A DNA stretch of 51,808 nucleotides from UBA5862 sp002408105 (GCA_034189125.1 JAXHVB010000071.1:1-51808), one strand, 5' to 3'; counted from the stretch's first letter, positions 33,230 to 41,531 are shown. The notes: generated by a model not told the origin, from the letters alone. Translations and numbers: made by a program.

Positions 33230-33513
33230 GGAGTCACCTTACATTTCCTTGTGATAGAGACGCCGGGTCGCGCTTTCCAGCCGCTTCCCCCGGGCATTCT
33301 GGCCGATGCAGCCCCATGCCGCAGTGTAAACACGCCGAGGGCTCGGCTCAGTGAGACAAGTCACACACCCAGAACCCACTGGCCTTCGGTTTAGCGGGTC
33401 CTACCACGCTTTAGCCGGCAGACTGGACGTGCCACTCCGCGACCCCATAAGTGGACGGGATATTAATACAGTTTGACGCCTGACCGAAGCCAGCCCGCTG
33501 CTGCGTTTCATGT

Positions 33514-33522
33514 TGGTATAAT
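33514..33522 (+). promoter_or_regulatory. Extended -10 promoter of the thiolase-tusA pair
   Basis: TGGTATAAT, a perfect extended -10 element (TG-n-TATAAT), 36 bases before the start codon; transcription should start near 33529. The -35 position has no clear hexamer, as usual for extended -10 promoters. The rest of the 329-base gap 33230-33558, between this gene and the divergent multi-PAS gene, contains no gene that I can support. Confidence 0.55.
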
Positions 33523-33558
33523 CCCGCCTCACCGATCACCACGGAGCCCAGCCCAACC

Positions 33559-34608
33559 ATGCAGCCCCAGCGCAAAGCGGTCGCCCTGATTTCCGGGGGA
33601 TTGGACTCCATGCTCGCTGCCAAAGTTGTGATGGACCAAGGGGTCCACGTCGAAGGCATCAATTTCTTTACAGGATTTTGCGTGGAAGGCCACACCCACG
33701 CCATCCGGCAGAAGGACCGAGACAAACCCAAGCGCAACAACGCACTCTGGGTCGCGGAACAGCTCGGCATCAAGCTGCACATCATCGACATTTCCGAACC
33801 CTACAAAGACATCGTTATCAATCCCCAGCACGGCTATGGGCAACACCTGAACCCCTGCCTGGACTGCAAGATCTTCATGGTCAACCAAGCCAAAATGTGG
33901 GCCTGGGCCGCGGAGCGACAGTTCGATTTCATCATCACCGGCGAAGTCATTGGCCAGCGACCCAAGTCGCAGCGCAAGGCAACGATGCCTGTCATTGCCC
34001 GGGAATCAGGGGCTGAAGACCGCTTACTGCGGCCCTTGTGCGCCCTCAACTTGGAGCCGACGCTGCCCGAACGAGAAGGCTGGGTGGACCGCAGCCGCCT
34101 GCTCGGCTTCCAAGGTAGAAACCGCAAGCCCCAAATGGAACTCGCCAAGCAATTCGGCTTCGACGACTATGCACAGCCAGCCGGCGGCTGCTGCTTTCTC
34201 ACCGACGCTGCCTATTCCCGCAAGCTCGAAGACCTCTGGTCCCACCGCGGCACGCGGGCATACGAGCTCGATGACATCATGCTGCTTAAAATCGGCCGGC
34301 ACATTCGACCGCGGCCAGGTTTCAAGCTCATCGTCGGGCGTGAGGAAGGAGAAAACCGCTTTTTAGAGGGCTACCGAAAGCAGTTCACTCACCTGCGCAC
34401 CGCCAGCCACCACGGCCCGCTCACCCTCATCGACGGCGCAGCCTCCAGGGACGACATCCAGCTCGCTGCCCGCATCTGCGCACGGTATAGCCAAGGCCGC
34501 AGCGACGCCGCAGTGACCGTGGACGTACACCACCGCAATGGAGAGACCGAACAACTGCAGGTGCAGCCCTTTGCCCCCCAAGAAATTCCTCAGGAATGGC
34601 ACGTATGA
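33559..34608 (+). CDS. PP-loop tRNA thiolase-like protein (MnmA/ThiI-like) with C-terminal NFACT-R-like domain
   Basis: A 349-residue ATP-pyrophosphatase-fold protein. The PP-loop is S12-G13-G14-L15-D16-S17. Cysteines resembling the sulfur-transfer pair of MnmA are C100/C103 (HLNPCLDC) and C211/C212 (GGCCFLTD). The C-terminal 80 residues (LIVGREEGENRF, then TLIDGAA and ICARYS) resemble the NFACT-R_2 RNA-binding domain, a fusion described for TrmU-like proteins mostly outside gammaproteobacteria. A role in thiolation of a tRNA uridine is inferred; the modified position is unknown. It overlaps tusA by ATGA, which supports a sulfur-relay partnership. GGAG lies 13 bases upstream. Confidence 0.78.
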   Translation: MQPQRKAVALISGGLDSMLAAKVVMDQGVHVEGINFFTGFCVEGHTHAIRQKDRDKPKRNNALWVAEQLGIKLHIIDISEPYKDIVINPQHGYGQHLNPCLDCKIFMVNQAKMWAWAAERQFDFIITGEVIGQRPKSQRKATMPVIARESGAEDRLLRPLCALNLEPTLPEREGWVDRSRLLGFQGRNRKPQMELAKQFGFDDYAQPAGGCCFLTDAAYSRKLEDLWSHRGTRAYELDDIMLLKIGRHIRPRPGFKLIVGREEGENRFLEGYRKQFTHLRTASHHGPLTLIDGAASRDDIQLAARICARYSQGRSDAAVTVDVHHRNGETEQLQVQPFAPQEIPQEWHV

Positions 34609-34844
34609 ATGGCACCGTCGTGCTCGACGCCCGACATCTTCTGTGCCCCATTCCGGTGATCCGAACCCAGGACCGCATCACCTCGATGCAGCCCGGGCAA
34701 ACCCTACAGGTGATTGCCACCGACCCAGGTACGCGTTTCGATATCCCTGCGTGGTGCAGAGTACATGGACACAGCGTGACGGAGATCGACGAAGCAGAAG
34801 GCGAAATTCACTTTTTCATCCAAGTGTGCAGCCCATGCCGCTAG
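34605..34844 (+). CDS. tusA: TusA-family sulfurtransferase
   Basis: A 79-residue sulfur carrier of the TusA/YeeD/SirA family. C14 in LLCPIPV is the persulfide-carrying cysteine of the CPxP motif. In known systems TusA receives sulfur from a desulfurase and passes it on for tRNA 2-thiouridine synthesis or other thio-cofactors; here the coupled upstream thiolase-like gene is the natural acceptor. Start 34605 is preferred over 34596 because it gives the ATGA overlap with the preceding stop and has AGGA at proper distance. Two further cysteines near the C-terminus (CSPC) are not typical of the family and may matter. Confidence 0.88.
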   Translation: MNGTVVLDARHLLCPIPVIRTQDRITSMQPGQTLQVIATDPGTRFDIPAWCRVHGHSVTEIDEAEGEIHFFIQVCSPCR

Positions 34845-34874
34845 CGACCCAATTTCGTGCAACCCTGCTGGGTA

Positions 34875-34893
34875 TCGCACCATAATGGTGCGA
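34875..34893. promoter_or_regulatory. NtrC-type enhancer palindrome upstream of glnA
   Basis: A perfect 19-base palindrome, TCGCACCAT-A-ATGGTGCGA, containing GCACC-N5-GGTGC, the core of the NtrC binding site. It lies about 150 bases upstream of the sigma-54 element and about 180 bases before the predicted transcription start, an enhancer-like distance. Confidence 0.78.
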
Positions 34894-35035
34894 ATCTTGT
34901 CTCCGCGCTGGGAACCCAAGCTCCCTTGCACCTCGCCCGAAGGCCACCCCAAGCGCCCTTGTCTGCGGGCTGCGACAGACCCACAATGCCGATCGGCACC
35001 GGCACCAATGCTCGGCCGTCCGAGCCAGAAGTCCG

Positions 35036-35051
35036 TGGCATAAAGGATGCA
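35036..35051 (+). promoter_or_regulatory. Sigma-54 (-24/-12) promoter of glnA
   Basis: TGGCA at 35036-35040 and TGCA at 35048-35051, with GG and GC exactly 10 bases apart, as sigma-54 requires. Transcription would begin near 35062, giving a 5' leader of about 132 bases. With the NtrC palindrome upstream this indicates nitrogen-regulated expression. Between 34845 and 35193 I see no gene. Confidence 0.72.
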
Positions 35052-35193
35052 TAATCGGGCAGGCACCCGCACGGCCGGGACAACAACAGGCGGTGGCCGG
35101 AGCCACCCAGGCTCCACAACACCCGCCAGATGAGCAAACGGCCGCGCCGGAGAGGACCAACACCACAGCACCGCTTCCGTTGGAGGACAACGC

Positions 35194-36600
35194 ATGTCAG
35201 ACAAAACCCTAAAGATGATCAAAGACAGTGAGGCCAAATGGGTCGACCTGCGCTTTACCGATACGCGGGGCAAGGAACAGCACGTCTCCATCCCCTCGAG
35301 CGAGGTGGACGAGGAGTTTTTCGAAGAAGGCAAGATGTTCGACGGATCATCCATTGCGGGTTGGAAGGCCATCAACGAATCTGACATGATCCTGATGCCA
35401 GACGACAGCACCTCAGTGCTTGACCCCTTCATGGACGACACCACCGTACTGCTGCGGTGCGATGTCATCGAGCCCACCACCATGCAAGGCTATGAGCGCG
35501 ACCCGCGCTCTGTCGCACGCCGTGCGGAGGAATACCTCAAGTCCACCGGCATCGGCGACGCCGCATACTTCGGCCCCGAACCCGAGTTTTTCGTGTTCGA
35601 CAACGTTCGCTGGCGCGCAGACATCGCCGGCGCCATGTACCAAATCGATTCCGAAGAAGCTGCGTGGTCAAGCCACCTGGAAATCGAGGGCGGCAACATC
35701 GGCCACCGGCCCGACGTGAAAGGCGGCTACTTCCCTGTTCCACCCGTTGACAGCGCCCAGGACCTGCGCGCCGCCATGTGCACCGCCATGCAGGCCATGG
35801 GTCTGGAAGTGGAAGTGCACCACCATGAGGTGGGGACTGCTTGCCAAAACGAAATTGGCGTCAAGTTCAACACCCTGGTGAAAAAGGCCGACGAGGTACA
35901 AATCCTCAAATACTGCGTACACAACGTCGCTCACGCCTATGGGAAGACTGCGACCTTTATGCCGAAGCCGCTCGTTGGAGACAACGGCAACGGCATGCAC
36001 TGCCACCAGTCATTTTCCAAGGACGGCAACAACCTGTTTTCAGGAGACCAGTACGGCGGCCTCTCAGAGATGGCCCTGTTTTACATCGGCGGCATCATCA
36101 AACACGCCCGCGCGATCAATGCCTTTACCAACGCTTCAACCAACTCCTACAAGCGTTTGGTGCCTGGTTTCGAGGCACCGGTCATGCTGGCGTACTCCGC
36201 ATCCAACCGTTCCGCATCCATCCGTATTCCGTACGTAAGCAGCCCGAAAGCGCGCCGCATCGAAGTGCGCTTTCCGGACCCGACGAGCAACCCGTACCTC
36301 GGATTTTCGGCGATGCTCATGGCGGGCCTGGATGGCATCAAGAACCAGATCCATCCCGGCGATGCGCTGGACAAAGACCTGTACGATCTGCCCGCCGAAG
36401 AGGCCAAGTCCATCCCGACAGTCTCCTCGAGCCTGCAAATGGCCCTGGAGGCACTGGACGCCGACCGCAGCTTCCTCACCGCCGGCAACGTCTTCACCGA
36501 CGACATGATCGACGGCTACATCGCGCTGAAAATGGCCGAAGTCACCCGATTGGCGCAAACCACGCACCCGATTGAGTTCGCCATGTACTACAGCCTCTAA
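35194..36600 (+). CDS. glnA: Glutamine synthetase, type I
   Basis: A 468-residue enzyme forming glutamine from glutamate, ammonia and ATP. Landmarks include the N-terminal FTDTRGKEQHV, the metal and substrate loop MFDGSSIAGW, GNGMHCHQSF, and the adenylylation site Y397 in DLYDLPAEE, the same residue number as in E. coli, so control by GlnE is expected. The C-terminus ends MYYSL. GGAGG lies upstream of the ATG at normal spacing. The sigma-54 element and NtrC palindrome upstream, and ntrBC downstream, make it the centre of the nitrogen-control block. A strong intrinsic terminator follows. Confidence 0.98.
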   Translation: MSDKTLKMIKDSEAKWVDLRFTDTRGKEQHVSIPSSEVDEEFFEEGKMFDGSSIAGWKAINESDMILMPDDSTSVLDPFMDDTTVLLRCDVIEPTTMQGYERDPRSVARRAEEYLKSTGIGDAAYFGPEPEFFVFDNVRWRADIAGAMYQIDSEEAAWSSHLEIEGGNIGHRPDVKGGYFPVPPVDSAQDLRAAMCTAMQAMGLEVEVHHHEVGTACQNEIGVKFNTLVKKADEVQILKYCVHNVAHAYGKTATFMPKPLVGDNGNGMHCHQSFSKDGNNLFSGDQYGGLSEMALFYIGGIIKHARAINAFTNASTNSYKRLVPGFEAPVMLAYSASNRSASIRIPYVSSPKARRIEVRFPDPTSNPYLGFSAMLMAGLDGIKNQIHPGDALDKDLYDLPAEEAKSIPTVSSSLQMALEALDADRSFLTAGNVFTDDMIDGYIALKMAEVTRLAQTTHPIEFAMYYSL

Positions 36601-36620
36601 CAGGGCGCCTGCTCGACTGA

Positions 36621-36648
36621 AAGCCCCCGCAACCCGGGGGCTTTTTTC
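36621..36648 (+). terminator. Intrinsic terminator of glnA
   Basis: AAGCCCCCG-CAAC-CCGGGGGCTT: a GC-rich stem directly followed by a run of T. It begins 21 bases after the glnA stop and is the clearest Rho-independent terminator in the window, separating glnA from the DUF4124 gene and ntrBC. Confidence 0.88.
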
Positions 36649-36688
36649 TTTCTTGATCTTTATCCTGCACCGCGACAGACTGCCAAAC

Positions 36689-37255
36689 ATGCGCAGACCC
36701 GCCAGAATGCCTCGCGTCACCGCCACGGGCCTGTTGATCGGCTGCCTGGGCCTGGCGCTCGGCGCACCCGTCAGCCGGGCCGAAATTTACCGCGATCCGA
36801 GCCAACCCACCCCCACCTTCTCCGACCGCCCATCTCCGGATGCCGAGCCGGTGCAACTGCCGCCCGCCAATGTCCAGAACTTCCCGGACCCGCCAGCGAC
36901 ACCAGTCAATCAGGGCGCAGCGCCTGCCCCATTCACGTACGAGCAAATCGCAATCATCGAGCCCGCCGACGAAGCCACTGTGCGCGACAACCAGGGAAGA
37001 ATACGGGTGATCGCCGAGGTCAAACCACCCCTGCGAGCCGGACACCAGCTGCAGTTGTTACTGGACGGCCAACCGGCCGGACCTGTGCAGCGAAGCGGTC
37101 AGTTCAACCTGACCGGTGTTAACCGCGGGTCCCACCAACTTCAACTTCAGGTGCTTGATGGCGAGGGCGATGTCTTTGCCCAGGGACCTGCGGTCACCCT
37201 GCACCTCCACCAGGCGTCACGCCTGGCTCCCGCACGGGGCGCAACAGGCAACTGA
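36689..37255 (+). CDS. DUF4124-domain exported protein
   Basis: A 188-residue exported protein. Signal peptide with a basic start (MRR) and cleavage near residue 31 (SRA-EIYR). The short DUF4124 motif EIYRDPSQPTPTFSDRP, with the typical Y-R-...-F-S-D-x-P pattern, follows at once. A Pro-rich linker leads to an Ig-like beta domain (from about residue 90, IIEPADEATVRDN). DUF4124 proteins commonly sit between glnA and ntrB in this lineage; their role is unknown. ATG 36689 is used; ATG 36707 also gives a good signal peptide. Neither has a good ribosome site. Confidence 0.8.
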   Translation: MRRPARMPRVTATGLLIGCLGLALGAPVSRAEIYRDPSQPTPTFSDRPSPDAEPVQLPPANVQNFPDPPATPVNQGAAPAPFTYEQIAIIEPADEATVRDNQGRIRVIAEVKPPLRAGHQLQLLLDGQPAGPVQRSGQFNLTGVNRGSHQLQLQVLDGEGDVFAQGPAVTLHLHQASRLAPARGATGN

Positions 37256-37282
37256 CCCGCCGCGCACTTCAGATCGCGTCCA

Positions 37283-37299
37283 TGCACTTAATTGGTGCA
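37283..37299. promoter_or_regulatory. NtrC-type site upstream of ntrBC (distal)
   Basis: TGCACTTAATTGGTGCA, a 17-base match to the NtrC consensus TGCAC-N7-GTGCA. It lies about 125 bases upstream of the sigma-54-like element before ntrB, a suitable enhancer distance. Confidence 0.7.
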
Positions 37300-37406
37300 C
37301 ACTTTGTTCTACAGACCGGCGTCTGTTGTGCCTTTTGGCTGTGTAATTTCGGTTGACGCACCAGGCAAGTGCGCACAAGCGCCGCACCGACCCGATGTCG
37401 GCGTAA

Positions 37407-37423
37407 TTGGTTCATTAATTGCA
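37407..37423 (+). promoter_or_regulatory. Sigma-54-like promoter of ntrBC
   Basis: TTGG-N8-TTGCA with GG and GC 10 bases apart; the -12 half is a perfect TTGCA and the -24 half is weaker. The predicted transcription start near 37434 leaves a short 24-base leader with GAGGAA before the ntrB ATG. Confidence 0.5.
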
Positions 37424-37436
37424 TTGTCCCGGTGCA
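37420..37436. promoter_or_regulatory. NtrC-type site overlapping the ntrBC promoter (proximal)
   Basis: TGCATTGTCCCGGTGCA matches the NtrC consensus at both half-sites. It overlaps the -12 element and the predicted start of transcription, where bound NtrC would block transcription rather than activate it. Confidence 0.6.
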
Positions 37437-37457
37437 GCCTCGCGAGGAACCGCCCGA

Positions 37458-38558
37458 ATGCCGCCGACCAGTCTGCACCGACAGGTGTTGGACAACCTGC
37501 ACCTCGCCGTCCTGGTGCTGGATTCGCAGATGCACCTGCGCTACATCAACCAGGCCGCCGAGATTCTGCTCGAAGCCAGCGGCAACCGCCTGCGCGGTTT
37601 GGCGCTGCGTGAACTGTTGACTGAAGCCACCCAACCTGGAGAGTCCGCACTGCATCACCCCCCCGCCAGCCCGCTGCCCTTTACCAAGCGCCAGGCGAAA
37701 CTGCGCACCCGCCACGGCAAAGAGTTGTTGGTCGACTACTCGCTCTCCGCCCTCACCGAGGACGGCACCTTTGTGGTTGAACTCAGCCCGCTCGACCGCA
37801 TCCGCAAGATCGCCCAGGAAGAAGCCACCAGCGCCGCCAGCCGAGCCAACCAACTGCTGTTGCGCGGGCTGGCCCATGAGGTGAAAAACCCCCTTGGCGG
37901 ATTGCGCGGTGCTGCCCAACTGCTCGAACGTGAACTGCCCGACCCAATGTTGCACGAATACACCAGTGTGATCATCAGCGAGGCGGATCGGCTGCGCAAT
38001 CTCGTCGACCGGATGCTCGGTCCGCAGCGCCCACCGGTGCTCCAGCCGATCAACATCCATGAGCCCCTTGAGTACGTGGCCCGCCTGATTCGCGCCGAGG
38101 CCACTGACGGCAACCTCAGGCTGGTCCGCGATTACGACCCGAGCACCCCCTTGATCGCTGCGGACCAGGAACAACTGGTGCAGGCACTGCTCAACATCAT
38201 GCGCAACGCCTGGGAGGCCATTGCCCTAGGCGACAAGCTGAACAATGCCCGTGGCGAGATCATTCTTCGCACCCGGACACTGCGTCAGCAACCCATTGGC
38301 GCAACGACCCACCGGCTGGTCTGCCAGCTCGAACTGATCGACAACGGGCCAGGCATACCAGAGCACTTGCAGGAGAATATTTTTCACCCGATGGTCAGCG
38401 GTCACGCGCAAGGAAGCGGGCTGGGGCTGTCAATCGCACAATCCATCGTGCACCAGCATGAGGGCCACATCGAGTTTCAAAGTGAACCCGGTTGCACCCG
38501 TTTCGTGCTGCTCTTTCCAACCATTGAACCAAGGAGCTCTGACCACAATGGCCGCTGA
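37458..38558 (+). CDS. ntrB: Nitrogen regulation sensor kinase NtrB
   Basis: A 366-residue cytoplasmic two-component kinase. An N-terminal PAS domain (about 8-115, with LAVLVLDSQMHLRYIN) precedes the phosphoacceptor H140 in GLAHEVKNPLGG (E. coli NtrB uses H139), then the ATPase domain with NIMRNAWEAI, DNGPGIP and GSGLGLSIAQ. It phosphorylates or dephosphorylates NtrC under PII control. GAGGAA lies eight bases upstream. The 3' end overlaps ntrC by 11 bases. Confidence 0.97.
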   Translation: MPPTSLHRQVLDNLHLAVLVLDSQMHLRYINQAAEILLEASGNRLRGLALRELLTEATQPGESALHHPPASPLPFTKRQAKLRTRHGKELLVDYSLSALTEDGTFVVELSPLDRIRKIAQEEATSAASRANQLLLRGLAHEVKNPLGGLRGAAQLLERELPDPMLHEYTSVIISEADRLRNLVDRMLGPQRPPVLQPINIHEPLEYVARLIRAEATDGNLRLVRDYDPSTPLIAADQEQLVQALLNIMRNAWEAIALGDKLNNARGEIILRTRTLRQQPIGATTHRLVCQLELIDNGPGIPEHLQENIFHPMVSGHAQGSGLGLSIAQSIVHQHEGHIEFQSEPGCTRFVLLFPTIEPRSSDHNGR

Positions 38559-39996
38559 CGGAAAAACCGTGTGGATTGTCGATGATGACCGTTCCATTCG
38601 GTGGGTGCTCGAACGCGCCCTGCAGCAGGCAGGCATGGAGGCCGCCTGCTTCGATAGCGGCGATGCTGCCCTGGACGAGCTCCAGCGCCGCAGCCCCGAC
38701 GTGTTGATCAGCGACATCCGCATGCCGGGCACCGATGGCCTCGAGCTGTTATCGCTGGTGCAGGCCGAACACCCGCGCTTGCCCGTCATCATCATGACGG
38801 CACACTCAGACCTCGATAGCGCCGTGAGCTCCTACCAAAGTGGTGCGTTCGAGTACCTGCCCAAGCCTTTCGATGTCGATGAAGCCGTATCGGTGGTCGA
38901 CCGCGCTTTGGCCTACGCCCATGAGCAAGAACGCGCCGACGAAGTCACCAAACCAGCCCCGGCAAAAACAGAGATCATTGGTGAAGCACCAGCCATGCAA
39001 GAGGTGTTTCGCGCCATCGGCCGCCTCTCGCACTCCAACATCACCGTGTTGATCAACGGCGAATCCGGCACAGGGAAAGAACTGGTCGCACAGGCCCTGC
39101 ACAACCACAGCCCCCGTGCCGGCAAACCCTTCATCGCCCTCAACATGGCGGCCATCCCGCGGGAACTGATCGAATCGGAACTCTTCGGCCACGAAAAGGG
39201 CGCCTTTACCGGCGCCAACGCACAGCGCAAAGGCCGTTTTGAACAAGCCGATGGGGGCACCCTGTTCCTCGATGAAATCGGCGACATGCCTGCCGAAACC
39301 CAGACCCGCCTCCTGAGGGTGCTCGCCGATGGGGAGTTTTATCGAGTCGGTGGCCACACCCCTGTTACCGTCGATGTGCGCATCATTGCCGCCACCCACC
39401 AAAACCTAGAGGCACTGGTGCGAGACGGGCAGTTCCGAGAGGACCTGTTCCACCGCCTCAACGTCATTCGAATCCACCTGCCGAGTCTCGCGCAACGGCG
39501 CGAGGACATTCCCCGGCTCACCGCCCACTTTCTGCAGCGGGCCGCCAAGGAATTGAGCGTGGAACCCAAACTGCTGCGGCCAGAAACCGAAGACTACCTC
39601 TGTCGCCTCAGCTGGCCTGGAAACGTGCGGCAACTGGAGAACACCTGCCGCTGGCTGACCGTCATGGCCAGTGGCCGCGAAGTCCACATTTCAGATTTGC
39701 CGCCGGAGCTTCACGAGCAAACGGACCAGAACGCCCCTCCCACCAGCTGGCAGCAGGCGCTGCTGCAATGGGCCAACCTGGAGCTTTCTCGCGGCAGTCG
39801 GGGCCTGCTCGACTACGCCACCCCCGAATTCGAACGCATCATGATTCAGGCTGCACTGCAGCACAGTTCCGGACGGCGCCGCGACGCCGCACAGCTGCTC
39901 GGCTGGGGCCGCAACACCCTGACTCGCAAGATCAAAGAGCTGGGGCTCGATGACGCCCACGAAGAAGGCATGGCCGAAACCGGCACCGAACACTGA
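38548..39996 (+). CDS. ntrC: Nitrogen regulation response regulator NtrC
   Basis: A 482-residue sigma-54 activator. Receiver domain with phosphoacceptor D56 (LISDIRMPG); AAA+ domain with Walker A GESGTGKE, the sigma-54 contact loop GAFTGA and Walker B GGTLFLDEIGD; C-terminal Fis-type helix-turn-helix ending RDAAQLLGWGRNTLTRKIKEL. It is expected to activate glnA and to bind the NtrC palindromes noted upstream of glnA and ntrB. AAGGAG is 11 bases before ATG 38548. The tail of about 15 residues after the DNA-binding helix is acidic. Confidence 0.98.
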   Translation: MAADGKTVWIVDDDRSIRWVLERALQQAGMEAACFDSGDAALDELQRRSPDVLISDIRMPGTDGLELLSLVQAEHPRLPVIIMTAHSDLDSAVSSYQSGAFEYLPKPFDVDEAVSVVDRALAYAHEQERADEVTKPAPAKTEIIGEAPAMQEVFRAIGRLSHSNITVLINGESGTGKELVAQALHNHSPRAGKPFIALNMAAIPRELIESELFGHEKGAFTGANAQRKGRFEQADGGTLFLDEIGDMPAETQTRLLRVLADGEFYRVGGHTPVTVDVRIIAATHQNLEALVRDGQFREDLFHRLNVIRIHLPSLAQRREDIPRLTAHFLQRAAKELSVEPKLLRPETEDYLCRLSWPGNVRQLENTCRWLTVMASGREVHISDLPPELHEQTDQNAPPTSWQQALLQWANLELSRGSRGLLDYATPEFERIMIQAALQHSSGRRRDAAQLLGWGRNTLTRKIKELGLDDAHEEGMAETGTEH

Positions 39997-40052
39997 CCCG
40001 GCCCCCCCGCCAAATCTGCTAGTGTGGGCTGCCCTTCGCAAACACGGCCCCC

Positions 40053-40517
40053 ATGCTCCACATCGCCCTGCACCAGCCCGAGATTCCACCCAACACCGGC
40101 AACCTGATCCGGCTCTGCGCCAATTGCGGTTTTTCTCTCCACCTGATCGAGCCCCTTGGGTTCACCTGGGACGACAAACGCTTGCGCCGGGCCGGGCTCG
40201 ACTACCATGAATTTGCCCGTGTGCACCGCCACGCCAGCCTGGAAGACCTCCTTCAGTCTGCCCAACCCAACCGCGCCTTCGCCCTCACCACCACCGCTAC
40301 CCGCAGGCACAGCGACCCCCAATACCAATCCGGCGACCTGTTTTTGTTCGGCAGCGAAACCCGTGGACTGCCACCGGCAGTGCTCGACCGCTTCGGGTAC
40401 GAAGCCCGCCTGCGCATCCCCATGCTGCCCGCCAGCCGCAGCCTCAACCTGGCCAACGCCGCCGCCATCGTCGCCTACGAAGCCTGGCGACAACTTGGCT
40501 ATCCAGAGGCCACCTGA
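40053..40517 (+). CDS. trmL: tRNA (cytidine/uridine-2'-O-)-methyltransferase TrmL
   Basis: A 154-residue SPOUT-fold enzyme that methylates the ribose at wobble position 34 of tRNA-Leu. It matches TrmL throughout: N-terminal HIALHQPEIPPNTGNLIRLC, LIEPLGF, motif 2 LFLFGSETRGLP and the knot motif 3 IPMLPASRSLNLANAAAI. The length equals that of characterised TrmL proteins. It starts 56 bases after ntrC and could be read from the same transcript. The following 177 bases to secB contain no gene that I can support. Confidence 0.96.
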   Translation: MLHIALHQPEIPPNTGNLIRLCANCGFSLHLIEPLGFTWDDKRLRRAGLDYHEFARVHRHASLEDLLQSAQPNRAFALTTTATRRHSDPQYQSGDLFLFGSETRGLPPAVLDRFGYEARLRIPMLPASRSLNLANAAAIVAYEAWRQLGYPEAT

Positions 40518-40694
40518 GAGCACGAGCAACGCCTATGGAAAAGGACTCCGCCCCCATCCAGGCTCGTGCGCCAGCGAGTCAGCCGTGTTCCCGCACCGAT
40601 GGGGCTGTTGCGTTCGCTGACCAGAGGCGAGCGCTGATTCCGCTCGCCAAGCCAACACGCCTTTGCAACCGAACAGTTGCCCGGCGCGCGGCCG

Positions 40695-41189
40695 TCAGTG
40701 GGCGGGGGTGTTGGGGGCGCCGCCTTCCGCTTGGCGGCGGCGAATGGCCTCCGCGTAGAGGGCGTCGAAGTTGACCGGCGCAAGCATAAGGGGCGGGAAA
40801 CCGCCTCTTGTTGTGAGGCTGTCGATCAGTTCCCGGGCGTAGGGAAACAGTAGGTTGGGGCAGAAGCTGCCAAGCGCACGGCCAAGTTCGTTGTTGTTGG
40901 CAACCTGAATATGAAACAGGCCTGCCTGCTGCACTTCAATCAAAAACAGGTGGTCCTCGGCGTGGGCAGCGGTGAGCGTCAACTGGAGCACCACCTCGTA
41001 CTGGTGCTCGCCAATCTTGCGGTTCTGGGTGTTGAGTTCGAGCTTGATCTCGGGCTTGGCGCCACCGGTCGCGAACAGCTCTGGCGTCCGCGGTGATTCG
41101 AAGGAGAGGTCCTTCACATAAATGCGTTGGATGTTGAATTGCTGGGCAGCTTGCTGCCCTTCGGCCGCGGTCGAATTCTGGTCTGCCAT
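40695..41189 (-). CDS. secB: Protein-export chaperone SecB
   Basis: A 164-residue tetrameric export chaperone that keeps precursors unfolded and delivers them to SecA. Family segments are FNIQRIYVKDLSFESP, LELNTQNR, the VQQAGLF stretch and the core NLLFPYARELIDSLTTRGGFPPLMLAPVNF region. Start at ATG 41189 fits the family; further upstream the frame is not conserved. It lies downstream of grxC and the rhodanese gene on the same strand, a common gammaproteobacterial order (rhodanese-grxC-secB). Confidence 0.97.
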   Translation of the reverse strand: MADQNSTAAEGQQAAQQFNIQRIYVKDLSFESPRTPELFATGGAKPEIKLELNTQNRKIGEHQYEVVLQLTLTAAHAEDHLFLIEVQQAGLFHIQVANNNELGRALGSFCPNLLFPYARELIDSLTTRGGFPPLMLAPVNFDALYAEAIRRRQAEGGAPNTPAH

Positions 41190-41239
41190 GCGGTTACCCC
41201 TTCCAGCTGTGCATCGGATTAGTGGTTGGTGCGGTGGAG

Positions 41240-41509
41240 TCAGTCGGCGCCGGCCGGCCCCTGCAGCAGGGCATCGAGCTTGTCGCTGCGCTCGAGGGCA
41301 TACAGCTCGTCGCAACCGCCAATGGGTTGGCCACCAATGAAGATCTGCGGCACGGTGTGCCGCCCTGAGCGCTGCTCCATTTCGGCCCGCCGGGCCGGAT
41401 TCGCGTCCACCGAGATTTCTTCGAATGCGACGCCCTTGCTGCTGAGCAGGGCCTTGGCTCGGTGGCAAAATCCGCAGAACATCGAGGAGTAGATTTCCAC
41501 TGGCTGCAT
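41240..41509 (-). CDS. grxC: Glutaredoxin 3-type
   Basis: An 89-residue glutaredoxin. The active site is C-G-F-C (FCGFCHRAK) instead of the usual C-P-Y-C, a less common dithiol variant lacking the proline. TVPQIFIGG with the cis-Pro and GGCDELYAL complete the glutathione site. It reduces protein disulfides with glutathione. It sits 22 bases after the rhodanese stop and 50 bases before secB, so the three are probably cotranscribed. Confidence 0.94.
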   Translation of the reverse strand: MQPVEIYSSMFCGFCHRAKALLSSKGVAFEEISVDANPARRAEMEQRSGRHTVPQIFIGGQPIGGCDELYALERSDKLDALLQGPAGAD

Positions 41510-41531
41510 CACTGCCTCGCGATCCGTTGCG

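Noticed and set aside
40518..40694. Small gene between trmL and secB
   Set aside because: Open frames here are short, lack a ribosome site and have low-complexity composition.
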